A program made the position numbers and the translations under genes. 9,216 nt of DNA from Methanoculleus sp. (GTDB taxonomy: Archaea; Halobacteriota; Methanomicrobia; Methanomicrobiales; Methanoculleaceae): the NCBI GenBank assembly GCA_023230425.1, contig JALNXI010000072.1, positions 1 to 9,216 on the forward strand. Reading direction: 5' to 3'. A model generated the notes under the pieces. It did not search any database, was not told where the DNA came from, and saw only the letters and a program-made list of their open reading frames with translations. The stretch's first letter is position 1. Every line of letters begins with the position of its first letter. Positions 1-6,961 of the stretch are shown piece by piece.

Positions 1-599
1 GCACACCAGGCGAGGCCTTCGGGGGAGACGGTGTAGATCGAGTGGGGGCCGACGGCCGCCTTGATGCGCGGGTTTCCAAGCGACTTCACGTGGGAGACGA
101 GGGCTTCCGTCGCCCGGATCTCGGCCTCCCGCTTCTCAGCGTTCCCGAGGTCGATGAACCCGTAGGCGAGCGTCGCCCGGAGACCCATATCGTCGACCGC
201 CTGCGCCGCCCGGTCCATGAAGAAGTACATGTCGTTGAACGCGACCGTGCCGCTCTTGATCATCTCAAGGCAGGCGAGTTTCGTCCCCCAGTAGACGTCG
301 TCGCCGGAGAGATGGGCTTCGAGCGGCCAGATCTTCTGCGAGAGCCACTCCTGCAGCGGCATATCGTCCCCATACCCCCGGAGCAGGGTCATCGCAGCGT
401 GGGTGTGGGTGTTGACCAGGCCCGGGACGGCAAGCCGGTCGGAACCGTCGATGACGACATCGGCGTCATATTCGCGCCGGATGCCCTCCCCGATCCCCGC
501 AATCGTTCCTGTCTCGTCGATAGCGATGTCCACAGTCGATCCGTTGATGGTGGCCCCGGCGATCAGGACCGAGCCCCGGGCGGTGAATATGTCGTTCAT
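1..599 (-). CDS. dadD: Amidohydrolase: 5'-deoxyadenosine / MTA / SAH deaminase (partial)
   Basis: Metal-dependent hydrolase of the MtaD/DadD family. It deaminates 5'-deoxyadenosine, 5'-methylthioadenosine and S-adenosylhomocysteine to the inosine forms in the cytoplasm. Only the first 199 residues are in the window; family members are about 430 long, so the gene runs off the left edge. Translation from ATG at 599 shows the beta-sandwich start, then the metal-binding HxH in NTHTHAAMTLLRGYGDD (His65, His67), the DMPLQEWLSQKIWPLE segment typical of this subfamily, TVAFNDMYFF near 119, and GPHSIYTVSPEG with the next conserved His at 186. The ATG overlaps the stop of the upstream phosphorylase gene (ATGA), so the two are probably translationally coupled and act in one salvage route. 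Family assignment is secure. The exact preferred substrate cannot be read from sequence. Confidence 0.93.
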   Translation of the reverse strand, partial: MNDIFTARGSVLIAGATINGSTVDIAIDETGTIAGIGEGIRREYDADVVIDGSDRLAVPGLVNTHTHAAMTLLRGYGDDMPLQEWLSQKIWPLEAHLSGDDVYWGTKLACLEMIKSGTVAFNDMYFFMDRAAQAVDDMGLRATLAYGFIDLGNAEKREAEIRATEALVSHVKSLGNPRIKAAVGPHSIYTVSPEGLAWC

Positions 600-1267
600 G
601 CAAGTCGCTCCACAATACTCTCTAGAATCTTCTCGGTCCTCCGGCAGTTCGCCCGGGAGGTCTCAAGGATATGTTCGTAGGTCAGGGTCTCTTCCCCGAG
701 GCCGTTCGCGTAGTTGTCCACGGTGCAGATGGCGGCAAATCGCATGCCGAGTTCCAGTGCGAGCGTCGCCTCGCTTGCGACCGTCATGCCGACGATGTCC
801 GCGACTTTGGCGAGCGCCCGGACTTCGGCGACCGTTTCTATCCGCGGTCCCCGGGTCTGGGCGTAGACGCCGCCCATCCGGGCCTCCGGGACGAGTTCCC
901 CGAGGGTGCGGACCAGGTCCGCGTCCAGTTCCGGCCGGATATGGTCGATGGTGCACTCGTGGATGGACGGGATGTCAGTGACGCTGAGGTAATCGGTGGG
1001 GATGACGAGAGAGCCCGGCGGGATCTCCGGCTTCAGGGAGCCGGCGGAGCCGAACGCGATGATATCGTCCACCCCGAGGATGGCGAGCGCGGCGAGGCAC
1101 GCCCGGTAGTTGATGCGGTGCGGGGGGAGGTTGTGCTGGTGGCGCAGGAGGAGGGCGAAGGCTCCTGTGTGGACCTCCGCTTTCCCATACGGCGTGGCGA
1201 CGGTCTTCTTCTCAAGCGGCGGCAGGTCGGCGAAGAGGAGGCTTGTGCCCCCGATGATCCCGAGCAC
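596..1267 (-). CDS. mtnP: 5'-methylthioadenosine / methylthioinosine phosphorylase
   Basis: Purine nucleoside phosphorylase family 2 enzyme. It cleaves MTA or MTI with phosphate to 5-methylthioribose-1-phosphate plus the base. From the start chosen the protein has 223 residues, slightly shorter than the family's usual 240-290. Visible motifs are the N-terminal phosphate loop GIIGGTSLL (3-11), PPHRINYRA (48-56), FGSAGS (72-77), GPRIET (140-145), VGMTVASEATLALELG (159-174) and VDNYANG (183-189). The GTG at 1267 is preferred because it gives the usual VLGIIGG start and has GGGGTG just upstream; a GTG at 1276 would add three residues. In methanogens the adenosine by-product is deaminated first and then phosphorolysed, so with the overlapping deaminase downstream this may act as an MTI phosphorylase. 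That last step is inference. The reading frame stays open far upstream to 2590, but only by antisense reading of the next gene. Confidence 0.92.
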   Translation of the reverse strand: MLGIIGGTSLLFADLPPLEKKTVATPYGKAEVHTGAFALLLRHQHNLPPHRINYRACLAALAILGVDDIIAFGSAGSLKPEIPPGSLVIPTDYLSVTDIPSIHECTIDHIRPELDADLVRTLGELVPEARMGGVYAQTRGPRIETVAEVRALAKVADIVGMTVASEATLALELGMRFAAICTVDNYANGLGEETLTYEHILETSRANCRRTEKILESIVERLA

Positions 1268-1370
1268 TATACGCACCCCGCCCGGCGGTGCACGCCCTCC
1301 CGGCCGGCCGGGGGGGCCGTAGCGGCATACGCTCGTCCGTGTGACATGCTGTGTAGAGGGTTGGTGTCCG

Positions 1371-1393
1371 ACCGGAAAATCCCATCTATATGG
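1371..1393 (+). promoter_or_regulatory. Archaeal TATA/BRE promoter for pncB
   Basis: TCTATATG at 1385-1392 is preceded by an A-rich BRE-like stretch (GGAAAAT, 1374-1380) in the divergent intergenic gap. Transcription would start about 25 bp downstream, near 1413, leaving a leader of about 30 nt before the first ATG. The same near-palindromic box could also serve the divergent phosphorylase operon on the minus strand; nothing else in the gap resembles a TATA box for it. Confidence 0.5.
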
Positions 1394-1441
1394 TGCTGCA
1401 GGATCGGTTCGTAAGGGTTTACACCTCCGGCGACAACCGGA

Positions 1442-2572
1442 ATGGGCATGGGCAGGTTTGAGATTGTCGGGGAGGACGCCATCCGGGACGGGCGGTGCAC
1501 GGATATCTACTTCCGGCGCGTCGTGGACGTCATGGAGAAGGACGGTGTCAACCCGCATGTCACGATGGAGGTGACGGCTGCGGCGCTCCCGGACCGCTGG
1601 GGGGTCTTCTGCGGCCTTGACGACGTTGTCCGGCTGCTTGAGGGGCGCCCGGTGGACGTGGATGCTATGCCGGAGGGTTCGATCTTTCACCCGAACGAGC
1701 CGGTCCTCCGGGTATCGGGGCGCTACCGGGACTTCGCGGTCTACGAGACCGCCATCCTCGGGTTCCTCTGCCACGCCTCGGGGGTGGCGTCCGCGGCGGC
1801 CCACATGAAGCTGGCCGCACGGGACCGTCCGGTCTTCTCCTTCGGCTCGCGCCGCCAGCACCCGGCGATCGCGGCGATGATCGAGCGGGCGGCCTGGATC
1901 GGCGGGGTGGACGCTGCGAGCAACACCTGTGCGCCGGAGGGGATCCCGCTCGCGGGCACGATGCCGCACGCGTTCGTTATGTGCTACCCGCAGCCGGAGG
2001 ATGCCTGGTGCGCGTTTGCCCGGGAGGCGGGCCCGGAGGTGCCGCGGATCATGCTCTGCGACACCCTCTCCGACGAGAAGGTGGAGGCGGTCAGGGCGGC
2101 GGCGTGCGGGGCGACGGCTGTGCGGCTGGACACGCCGCGGTCGCGGCGGGGGGATATGCGGGCGATCGTCGAGGAGGTGCGGTGGGAACTCGACGTCCAC
2201 GGCTACCCGGACGTGAAGATCTTCCTCTCGGGCGGCCTCACCCGCGCAGACGTCGTCGCCTACCGGGACGTCGCCGACGCCTTCGGCATCGGGGGGGCGA
2301 TAGCGAACGCGCCGGTGATCGACTTTGCTATGGACATCGTCGATATCGAGGGGCGGCCGTACGCGAAGCGGGGGAAGCGGAGCGGCGTCAAGCAGGTCTA
2401 CGAGATGCCCGGCCGGCGCGTCACGCTTCCACTCCGCGCCCCTGCGCCGGAGGGCGCGACGCCGCTTCTCTCCCGCTGCATCGAGCGCGGGGCCATTGTT
2501 GCGCGCCCGAGCATGGATGATGCGCGGGAGCGGGTGCTCTCCCGGCTTTCGGGCCTTGCCGGGGAAGGATAG
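1442..2572 (+). CDS. pncB: Nicotinate phosphoribosyltransferase (archaeal type)
   Basis: Joins nicotinate to PRPP to give nicotinate mononucleotide, the entry step of NAD salvage; cytoplasmic. The 376 residues match the short archaeal form of this type II phosphoribosyltransferase. Visible are the N-terminal GRCTDIYF segment (about 18-25), VYETAILGFLCHASGVASAA (about 101-120), the phosphate-binding FGSRRQHPA loop (134-142), the GTMPHAF motif with His176 where the family has its phosphorylatable histidine, CDTLSDE (about 207-213) in the place of the usual DTYD, and the C-terminal ribose-phosphate site FLSGG (Ser263-Gly265) followed by FGIGGAIANAP. The start could be the ATG at 1442 or the one at 1448; the second gives the more usual MGRF start and has GGA six bases upstream. 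It stands alone, divergent from the nucleoside salvage pair, with tRNA-Ala downstream on the same strand. Confidence 0.93.
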   Translation: MGMGRFEIVGEDAIRDGRCTDIYFRRVVDVMEKDGVNPHVTMEVTAAALPDRWGVFCGLDDVVRLLEGRPVDVDAMPEGSIFHPNEPVLRVSGRYRDFAVYETAILGFLCHASGVASAAAHMKLAARDRPVFSFGSRRQHPAIAAMIERAAWIGGVDAASNTCAPEGIPLAGTMPHAFVMCYPQPEDAWCAFAREAGPEVPRIMLCDTLSDEKVEAVRAAACGATAVRLDTPRSRRGDMRAIVEEVRWELDVHGYPDVKIFLSGGLTRADVVAYRDVADAFGIGGAIANAPVIDFAMDIVDIEGRPYAKRGKRSGVKQVYEMPGRRVTLPLRAPAPEGATPLLSRCIERGAIVARPSMDDARERVLSRLSGLAGEG

Positions 2573-2592
2573 GGGAGCGGCCGGCCCCAATC

Positions 2593-2601
2593 CTTTTTAA
2601 G
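2593..2601 (+). promoter_or_regulatory. TATA-like box of tRNA-Ala
   Basis: TTTTTAAG sits 30-37 bp before the mature tRNA 5' end, which fits an archaeal box A with a short 5' leader removed by RNase P. The T-run may also help end transcription of the preceding gene. Confidence 0.45.
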
Positions 2602-2630
2602 TGATCGCGATCAACATTGTAGGGTAACAG

Positions 2631-2702
2631 GGGCCGATAGATCAGGGGTAGATCGCTTCCTTGGCATGGAAGAGGCCGCGGGTTCAATTCCCGCTCGGTC
2701 CA
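2631..2702 (+). tRNA. tRNA-Ala (GGC anticodon)
   Basis: 72 nt fold into a full cloverleaf: acceptor GGGCCGA (2631-2637) with TCGGTCC (2695-2701), D stem GATC/GATC, anticodon stem CTTCC/GGAAG with loop TTGGCAT giving anticodon GGC (reads GCC, alanine), five-base variable region, T stem GCGGG/CCCGC with loop TTCAATT, discriminator A2702. The third acceptor pair is G3-U70, the alanine identity element. CCA is not encoded and no intron is present. It lies at the border between conserved genes and the accessory region to the right. Confidence 0.97.
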
Positions 2703-2704
2703 TG

Positions 2705-2714
2705 TTGTTCTTTT
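2705..2714 (+). terminator. T-rich terminator after tRNA-Ala
   Basis: TTGTTCTTTT directly follows the tRNA 3' end. Archaeal RNA polymerase stops at such T-runs without needing a hairpin. Confidence 0.5.
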
Positions 2715-2906
2715 GAACGTGTTTGTGAGTTGCATCTTACCGTACCGCAAGGCGTTTCTATCGACTGTTCCAGCACTTCTCTTGCTCCCGGATAACGAGC
2801 GCCTCCGCCCCCAGGGTCGCCTGCTGTCGCGGTCCACTGTTATTCTTCCGGTCTCCTGTCCAGGTGCCGCTCGCGTATATACCGGCATAGAGATGGTGCC
2901 GGCCCC

Positions 2907-2926
2907 CCTGCTCCCCGGGGAGCAGG
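2907..2926. repeat. 20-bp perfect palindrome in the 280-bp gap before the ATPase operon
   Basis: Both halves match exactly about the centre CCCCGGGG, flanked by CCTGCT and AGCAGG. The gap from 2715 to 2940 holds no credible gene; the reading frames across it lack codon structure and homology. A TATA-like GTATATAC lies at 2875-2882, just before the palindrome. It could be a regulator site, a hairpin in a longer leader, or a terminator facing either way. Confidence 0.45.
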
Positions 2927-2938
2927 CCGACCCGAGGA

Positions 2939-2989
2939 ATAACGGATCCGTTATATAACAGATCCGTTATATATCGTATCTGTTAGGTG
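2939..2989 (+). promoter_or_regulatory. Promoter with three 16-bp operator-like repeats before the ATPase operon
   Basis: Three consecutive 16-bp units start at 2942, 2958 and 2974. The first two, each centred on GATCCGTTATATA, differ at one base; the third is degenerate (TATCTGTTA). The first overlaps a 16-bp perfect palindrome at 2939-2954 around GGATCC. TATA boxes GTTATATAAC (2950-2959) and GTTATATATC lie inside the repeats, so a protein bound there would block the basal factors. The second and third units also pair as AACAGAT (2957-2963) and ATCTGTT (2978-2984). From the first TATA box, transcription would begin near 2980, giving a short leader carrying the Shine-Dalgarno AGGTG (2985-2989). 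Layout is seen directly; repressor control is inferred. Confidence 0.7.
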
Positions 2990-2995
2990 TCGTAC

Positions 2996-4183
2996 ATGCT
3001 GCCCGTAGGAAGCCCCGCAACAGGAGATGACTTCGTTGACCGCGAGCGCGAGACCGCGTTCATCCTGAGCACCATCAAGAACGATCACGTCATGCTCGTC
3101 GCACCCCGGCGGTTCGGCAAGACCTCGATCATGCGAAAGATCGAGAGAGACCTTGCAAGCAAACGCCAGTCGTGCGTATTTCTTGAGGTCGAGAGCGTCA
3201 ACTCGCCGGGGGAGTTCATCACCGATCTCGTCACGGCGCTCGTCGAGTGCGAGGGAGCGAGCGCTAAGGCCCGGATCTCCTCGGCGCTCGGGAAGGCGTT
3301 TGCCCTGGTGCAGGAGAACATCGATGAGATCGAGACCCCGGCCTTCAGGGCAAAGCTCCGGGGCCGGCTGAGAGCGGAGTTCTCAGACGACTGGCACGAG
3401 AAGGCAAAGAAGGTGGACGAGATCTTTGCAGGGCTCACCGGGCCGGTCTGCATCATCCTCGACGAGTTTCCGGTTGCCATACAGAATATGGGGGAGGACG
3501 ATGCGAGGAAGTTCCTGCTGTGGTTCCGGCGGCTGAGGCAGGTCTCGCCCGGGGTGAGGTTCATCGTCGGGGGCTCGGTCAGCATCGACCATGTCGTCTA
3601 CCATATCGGCGGAACCCCGGTCATAAACGACTTCCGGAGAGTCACCATCGGCGGATTCGAAGAAGGAGTCGCACTCTCCGTCGTCGAACGTGTCTTCCGG
3701 GAGGAAGGGTGGGAGTATTCTCCGGAGATCGGGCAAGCGGTTCTCGACTGCGTGGGCGAGCCCTACATCCCCTACTTCCTCATGATCGTCCTCTCCGGCC
3801 TGAAGGAAGAGGTGGAGATCTCCGGAGGGGTGCCCTCCCCGGCGCTGGTCGAGAGGGTCTACAACAGGAGGATCCTCGGCAGCGAGGGGCGCCACTACTT
3901 TGAGCACTACTCGCGCCGTCTCCAGACGACCTACTCCGGGCAGGAAGCGAAGGCTGCACGCGCCATCCTGAGCAGGGTGAGTCTCGCGGAGTTCCTGCCT
4001 GCGGGGGTTGCCTATGAGATCTTCAGGCAGAGCACTGGATCGGAGAGCGAGGATGCGTTTAGAGCGCTGCTGGCACAACTGAACCACGACTTCTACGTCG
4101 CCTCGGAAACTCCCGGCGAGTTGCGGTTCTATTCGAAGATGCTCCGGGACTGGTGGAGGATCTATTATGCCAGCACCTGGTAG
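2996..4183 (+). CDS. Archaeal P-loop ATPase (first of operon pair)
   Basis: AAA+/STAND-like archaeal ATPase of the ATPase_2 (Pfam PF01637) type, 395 residues. Domains: a short N-terminus GDDFVDRERE that contacts the nucleotide in this family, Walker A PRRFGKTS (37-44), Walker B CIILDEF with Asp156-Glu157, a sensor-1-like strand RFIVGGS near 190, a helical lid, and a C-terminal winged-helix part ending in FYSKMLRDWWRIYY, the usual end of this family. No membrane segment or signal peptide is visible. The ATG at 2996 is chosen because AGGTG (2985-2989) sits six bases before it; a GTG at 2987 would add three residues but would consume that site. The family is expanded in archaea and its roles are largely unknown; some relatives act in defence or plasmid maintenance. 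The next gene begins inside its last codons. Confidence 0.9.
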   Translation: MLPVGSPATGDDFVDRERETAFILSTIKNDHVMLVAPRRFGKTSIMRKIERDLASKRQSCVFLEVESVNSPGEFITDLVTALVECEGASAKARISSALGKAFALVQENIDEIETPAFRAKLRGRLRAEFSDDWHEKAKKVDEIFAGLTGPVCIILDEFPVAIQNMGEDDARKFLLWFRRLRQVSPGVRFIVGGSVSIDHVVYHIGGTPVINDFRRVTIGGFEEGVALSVVERVFREEGWEYSPEIGQAVLDCVGEPYIPYFLMIVLSGLKEEVEISGGVPSPALVERVYNRRILGSEGRHYFEHYSRRLQTTYSGQEAKAARAILSRVSLAEFLPAGVAYEIFRQSTGSESEDAFRALLAQLNHDFYVASETPGELRFYSKMLRDWWRIYYASTW

Positions 4184-5803
4184 GTGTTACCGCTACTTCC
4201 CCGCGGCCCAGGACAGGGAAACGCTCGAGCACCTTCTTGTCGGCCGGCAGGAGCTCCTGGAGAGCCTGTTCAACGAAGCGGACCGGGCATCCGCGAGCGG
4301 GACGCCGCGATTCTTCCTCCTGGTCGGGCCCCGGGGCGCCGGGAAGTCTCACCTGATGAGCCTGCTTTATCGGAGGATACGCGACGAACTCTCCGACCGG
4401 GTGATCCCTGTACATCTTGCAGGGGAGGAGTACTCGATATTCAGGGCATCCGACTTCTTTCTCCGGGTGCTCGCGGGGTGGGGGTCGAGACCGGGGATGT
4501 GACCGCACTCGAGGACGACCTGCTGGTCCGCGAGGCCGCGGTCGAGAGGATCGCCGCATCGGCCGGGGAGAGGCAGGTCGTGGTATTCGTCGAGAACATC
4601 CACGAGATATTTGGCCAGATGGACAGGCGCGAGGTCCGGGCGCTGCGGTCGGTCTTCCAGCGGACAGATGATCTTTCGGTCATTGCGTCGGCGTCGTCGC
4701 TCTTCCCCGGGGTCCTCGACCACGACGAGCCCTTCTACAACTTCTTCAGGGTCTTTTACCTCCGGGAACTCGACTGCGCCGAATCAAAGGAGCTTATGCA
4801 GAGGGTCGCCGAGATCGATGGCAATACCGCCTTCATCGAGAACTTCGGTGACTACGAGCCCGGCATCGAGGCCCTCTGGCACCTCATCGGCGGCAACCCG
4901 GGGCTGGTGGTCCGGCTGTACGAGATCGTCTCGCAGTGCGGGGCCGGCGAGATGGCGGAGGCCTTTTTCAGGCTGGCGGACGAGCAGACGCCCTACTACC
5001 AGGAGGTGTTCCGGAGGCTTCCGGGGCAGCGGCGGCTCATTCTCGATACGATCCTCACCGCAAAGACCCCGCTTACGCCCAAAGACGTCGCGGAGCATGC
5101 CCGGCTGGGCCGGGCGACGGTGAACGCGCAGCTCCGGAGGCTGGAGGCCGAAGGATACGTCGTCTCGCGCCCGATGAAGAAGAGGACGACCTATGAGGCC
5201 CGGGATCGGCTTTTCTCGCTGTGGCGGGCGATGCAAAAGCCGGCCGGCCGGGACCGGGTGTTTGGTCTCATCGGGTTTTTAGAGGCCTGGCATGAGCATC
5301 CGGCAACCGTCGATACAACGCATCGGGGAGCGCCGGGCGTCATGGAGGGCGAAGCCCTGCCGGATCGGATCGCGGCCGGGAGGCGGGAGGATGCGCTCGC
5401 TGAATTAAAAGAGGCCGGGGAAGAGCCCGACGACCCGGACCGGTTCGTGCGCCTCGCGCTCGATCTGGCGGGGGAGGAGCTGCTGGCCGGGAACCGGGCA
5501 AACGGCCTCTCGCTGATCGCGACTGCGTATGCGCACGCGGGCCGCCTGGACCCGGCAACGGCACGGAGGATGACGGCAGGGTTCCTGAAGCGGCTCGTTG
5601 GGCAGGGGGATGTCTCCACGGTCGGGAGCGCCGTTCGCGAGATCGTTGCATCCAGGGGCGCCGGGTACGAGGGGTTCTTGAAACCGGTCGCGGATGCCGT
5701 GGCAATCGTCGAGACGAAGGATACGAGGCTGTACTACACGAGGCTGCAGCCGGAGGAGCGGGCGGTCGTTGCCGGGATTGTCCGGGCGATCACGGGTGAG
5801 TAG
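4167..5803 (+). pseudogene. Second archaeal P-loop ATPase with wHTH, frameshifted at 4480-4484
   Basis: ATG at 4167 lies seven bases after GGAGG (4155-4159) and overlaps the previous gene by 17 bp, so translation is coupled. The first frame gives about 106 useful residues with Walker A VGPRGAGKSHL (about 52-62) and stops at 4500-4502. Homology-like reading resumes one frame back, after a run of five G (4480-4484), and stays open to TAG at 5803. One added G would restore a 545-residue protein: Walker B-like VVVFVENIHEIF, sensor strand SVIASAS, a winged helix (LTPKDVAEHARLGRATVNAQLRRL is split here as LTPKDVAEHARLG then RATVNAQLRRL), the family end motif YEARDRLFSLWRAM, and a helical C-terminal extension of about 190 residues. 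It may be a real mutation, a sequencing error in a G-run, or less likely recoding. The stop codon abuts the IS remnant. Confidence 0.8.
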
Positions 5804-6197
5804 TGTCTCAGATTTGCTGTAATTTGCCTAATTCCTGTCTCCTTGGCTGATCATTGCCTCTCCATGACCAAATTCCTTCTGCCGGTGACCCACTTCTCGT
5901 TCATGTCCATCTAGATGGATTCAACCCCCCTCCACGGGGGACGGATCCCTCATCGAGAATACCCCAACCACCTTGGCTCAGCGTTTCAGTTCCCGGGTGG
6001 TTCGTTCCATCATATTCATGGTTCTGAGCCGTTTCCCGTGCAGTTTCGGGAATACAGTGTAACTCATGAGTCCCGGCAGGAGCCGCTCGATAGTTTCGGC
6101 TGCATTCTGATACCCGCATGCACTAAGGTCATCGACGAGATCCTGAAGTCTCTGCTCACCGCCATATACGTCCTGCTTAATAGCACCCCATTACTCG
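5804..6197 (-). mobile_element. IS256-family element remnant: C-terminal end of transposase plus one terminal repeat
   Basis: Reading the minus strand from about 6197 gives GAIKQDVYGGEQRLQDLVDD, then AAETIERLLPGLMSYTVFP and RTMNMMERTTRELKR. These match the last third of IS256/Mutator transposases, including the TTNxxERxxRExKRR segment. An in-frame TGA follows, then KVVGVF, then a stretch with several indels, then MNEKWVTGRRNLVMERQ and a stop at 5851-5853. At 5804-5830 lies GTGTCTCAGATTTGCTGTAA, which looks like the outer terminal repeat; it begins at the base after the ATPase stop codon. The N-terminal two thirds and the other end are absent, so the element is dead. Family assignment is from motif recognition. 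Confidence 0.75.
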
Positions 6198-6556
6198 GTC
6201 TTGAGGAAGATGATTTAACTCCATGTGGATTCCTTCCCCTGACACTCCACCATCTTGTTGAACCGCCGGTTGACTTCTTCACCGACTTCGCGCGCGCCGG
6301 TGGACCGGAGGCGGAGGTTATAGTTCTCGGTCCTGACGAAGTCACTTTTCGCCATTGCCTCACTCTCGATGAGTGTGATCACGGCAAGGTCCACTAGAAA
6401 CCAGAACGGCTCCTGCGGGTCATAGGCGAGGCTGTATTTCCCTATCTGCATCTCGTGGAGAAAACCGACGTGCGCGTCCAGGCCGGTGCTATTGATAGCC
6501 CGCAGACACTCCGCTTCCAGCAGAGAGTAGCCGTAGTTCAGCATGCAATTCACGTA
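6198..6556 (-). pseudogene. cas1: Internal fragment of CRISPR integrase Cas1
   Basis: About 119 codons of the catalytic C-terminal domain of Cas1, the integrase that inserts new spacers into CRISPR arrays. It starts near DYVNCMLNYGYSLLEAE and continues through INSTGLDAHVGFLHEMQIGK, SLAYDPQEPFWFLVDLAV and NRRFNKMVECQGKESTWS. The metal-binding Glu (LLEAE), His (GFLHE) and Asp (SLAYD) are all present. Decay shows in QEPFW where the family has QEPFR, in YDP for YDL, and in an in-frame TAA (6215-6217) after which IIFLKTE continues the Cas1 frame up to the IS junction near 6197. The N-terminal beta domain and the extreme C-terminus are missing, and the upstream end joins a zinc-ribbon gene at about 6557. 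No cas2 or CRISPR array is seen in the window. Confidence 0.85.
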
Positions 6557-6558
6557 GT

Positions 6559-6789
6559 CTACCTCACCCCCTCCCCCCCATTCCACTCCCGCACCAGCCT
6601 CGCATAGCACCCTCGCACCTAACGGTGCTCATACTCCGGTTCTGCGAACCGTCGCACCTCGCACCCCCCCGTCTGCGCCTCCCGCGACCGATACACCGCC
6701 CTCTTCTCCCCGCAGACATCGCGCCGGCCGATCTCCACCTTCACCCGCGCAAACGTCCGGTGAACCGGTAAATCAGAGATTTTCCTCAC
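6559..6789 (-). pseudogene. Small zinc-ribbon protein gene, split by a structured repeat (copy 1)
   Basis: Minus-strand reading from a possible GTG at 6789 gives LPVHRTFARVKVEIGRRDVC, then GEKRAVYRSREAQTGGCE. The frame is then broken by about 46 bp of repeat DNA containing a stop (TAG), after which GCYARLVREWNGGEGVR and TAG (6559-6561) follow. Joined, the halves form a CxxC...CxxC zinc ribbon whose first Cys has become Arg. The string TGCGAGG occurs on both sides of the inserted DNA, as a target duplication would leave. Similar ends occur, from memory, on proteins of Methanoculleus relatives; function is unknown. A second fragment of the same sequence lies at 7630-7740. The frame of this gene runs straight up against the cas1 fragment. 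Confidence 0.6.
6611..6660 (-). repeat. Structured two-hairpin repeat, copy 1
   Basis: In minus-strand sense: hairpin CGGTT-cgcag-AACCG (6637-6651), then linker GGAGTATGA, then hairpin GCACC-gtta-GGTGC (6615-6628) followed by GAGG. Stems are perfect. It matches 8465-8503 on the plus strand: same linker bar one base, same second stem, different loops, and a first stem of the same form. It sits inside the zinc-ribbon gene. Confidence 0.75.
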
Positions 6790-6961
6790 TGCGTTCCAGC
6801 ACCCCCGGCAGGGGCTCTTGCAGCACGGACCCCCGCTTTGCACCGGTTTCCAGCGCGTTGCAGCCGGCGATGCCACTTAACGGACGATGTTCTAGTGCCT
6901 GATCCGGGTTTTCTCCCCCGGGCTGCCGTATCGTGAGATCACTTCCGGCATTCCGGATTTA

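Noticed and set aside
596..2590. A 664-codon minus-strand frame that seems to extend the phosphorylase gene upstream by over 430 residues
   Set aside because: The extension is antisense to pncB, rich in Arg/Pro/His as GC-rich shadow frames are, and lies before the proper GIIGGTSLL start.
2421..2888. Minus-strand frame containing WTERELNPRPLPCQGSDLP
   Set aside because: This is the well-known spurious peptide from reading a tRNA gene backwards; it covers tRNA-Ala.
3085..3585. Minus-strand frame of 166 codons inside the first ATPase
   Set aside because: Antisense to well-conserved Walker motifs and without start signals or recognisable content.
4184..4480. The first 100 codons of the long frame ending at 5803, as a separate gene start
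   Set aside because: Before the G-run this frame is Arg/Pro-rich and lacks any motif, while the frame from 4167 holds Walker A; it is a shadow up to the frameshift.
4478..4486. Programmed -1 frameshifting on the G-run
   Set aside because: No X-XXY-YYZ slippery heptamer or clear downstream pseudoknot could be made out, and a simple base loss explains it; kept only as a remote option.
5915..6397. A 160-codon plus-strand open frame
   Set aside because: It is the complement of the IS256 transposase end and the cas1 fragment, and crosses their junction.
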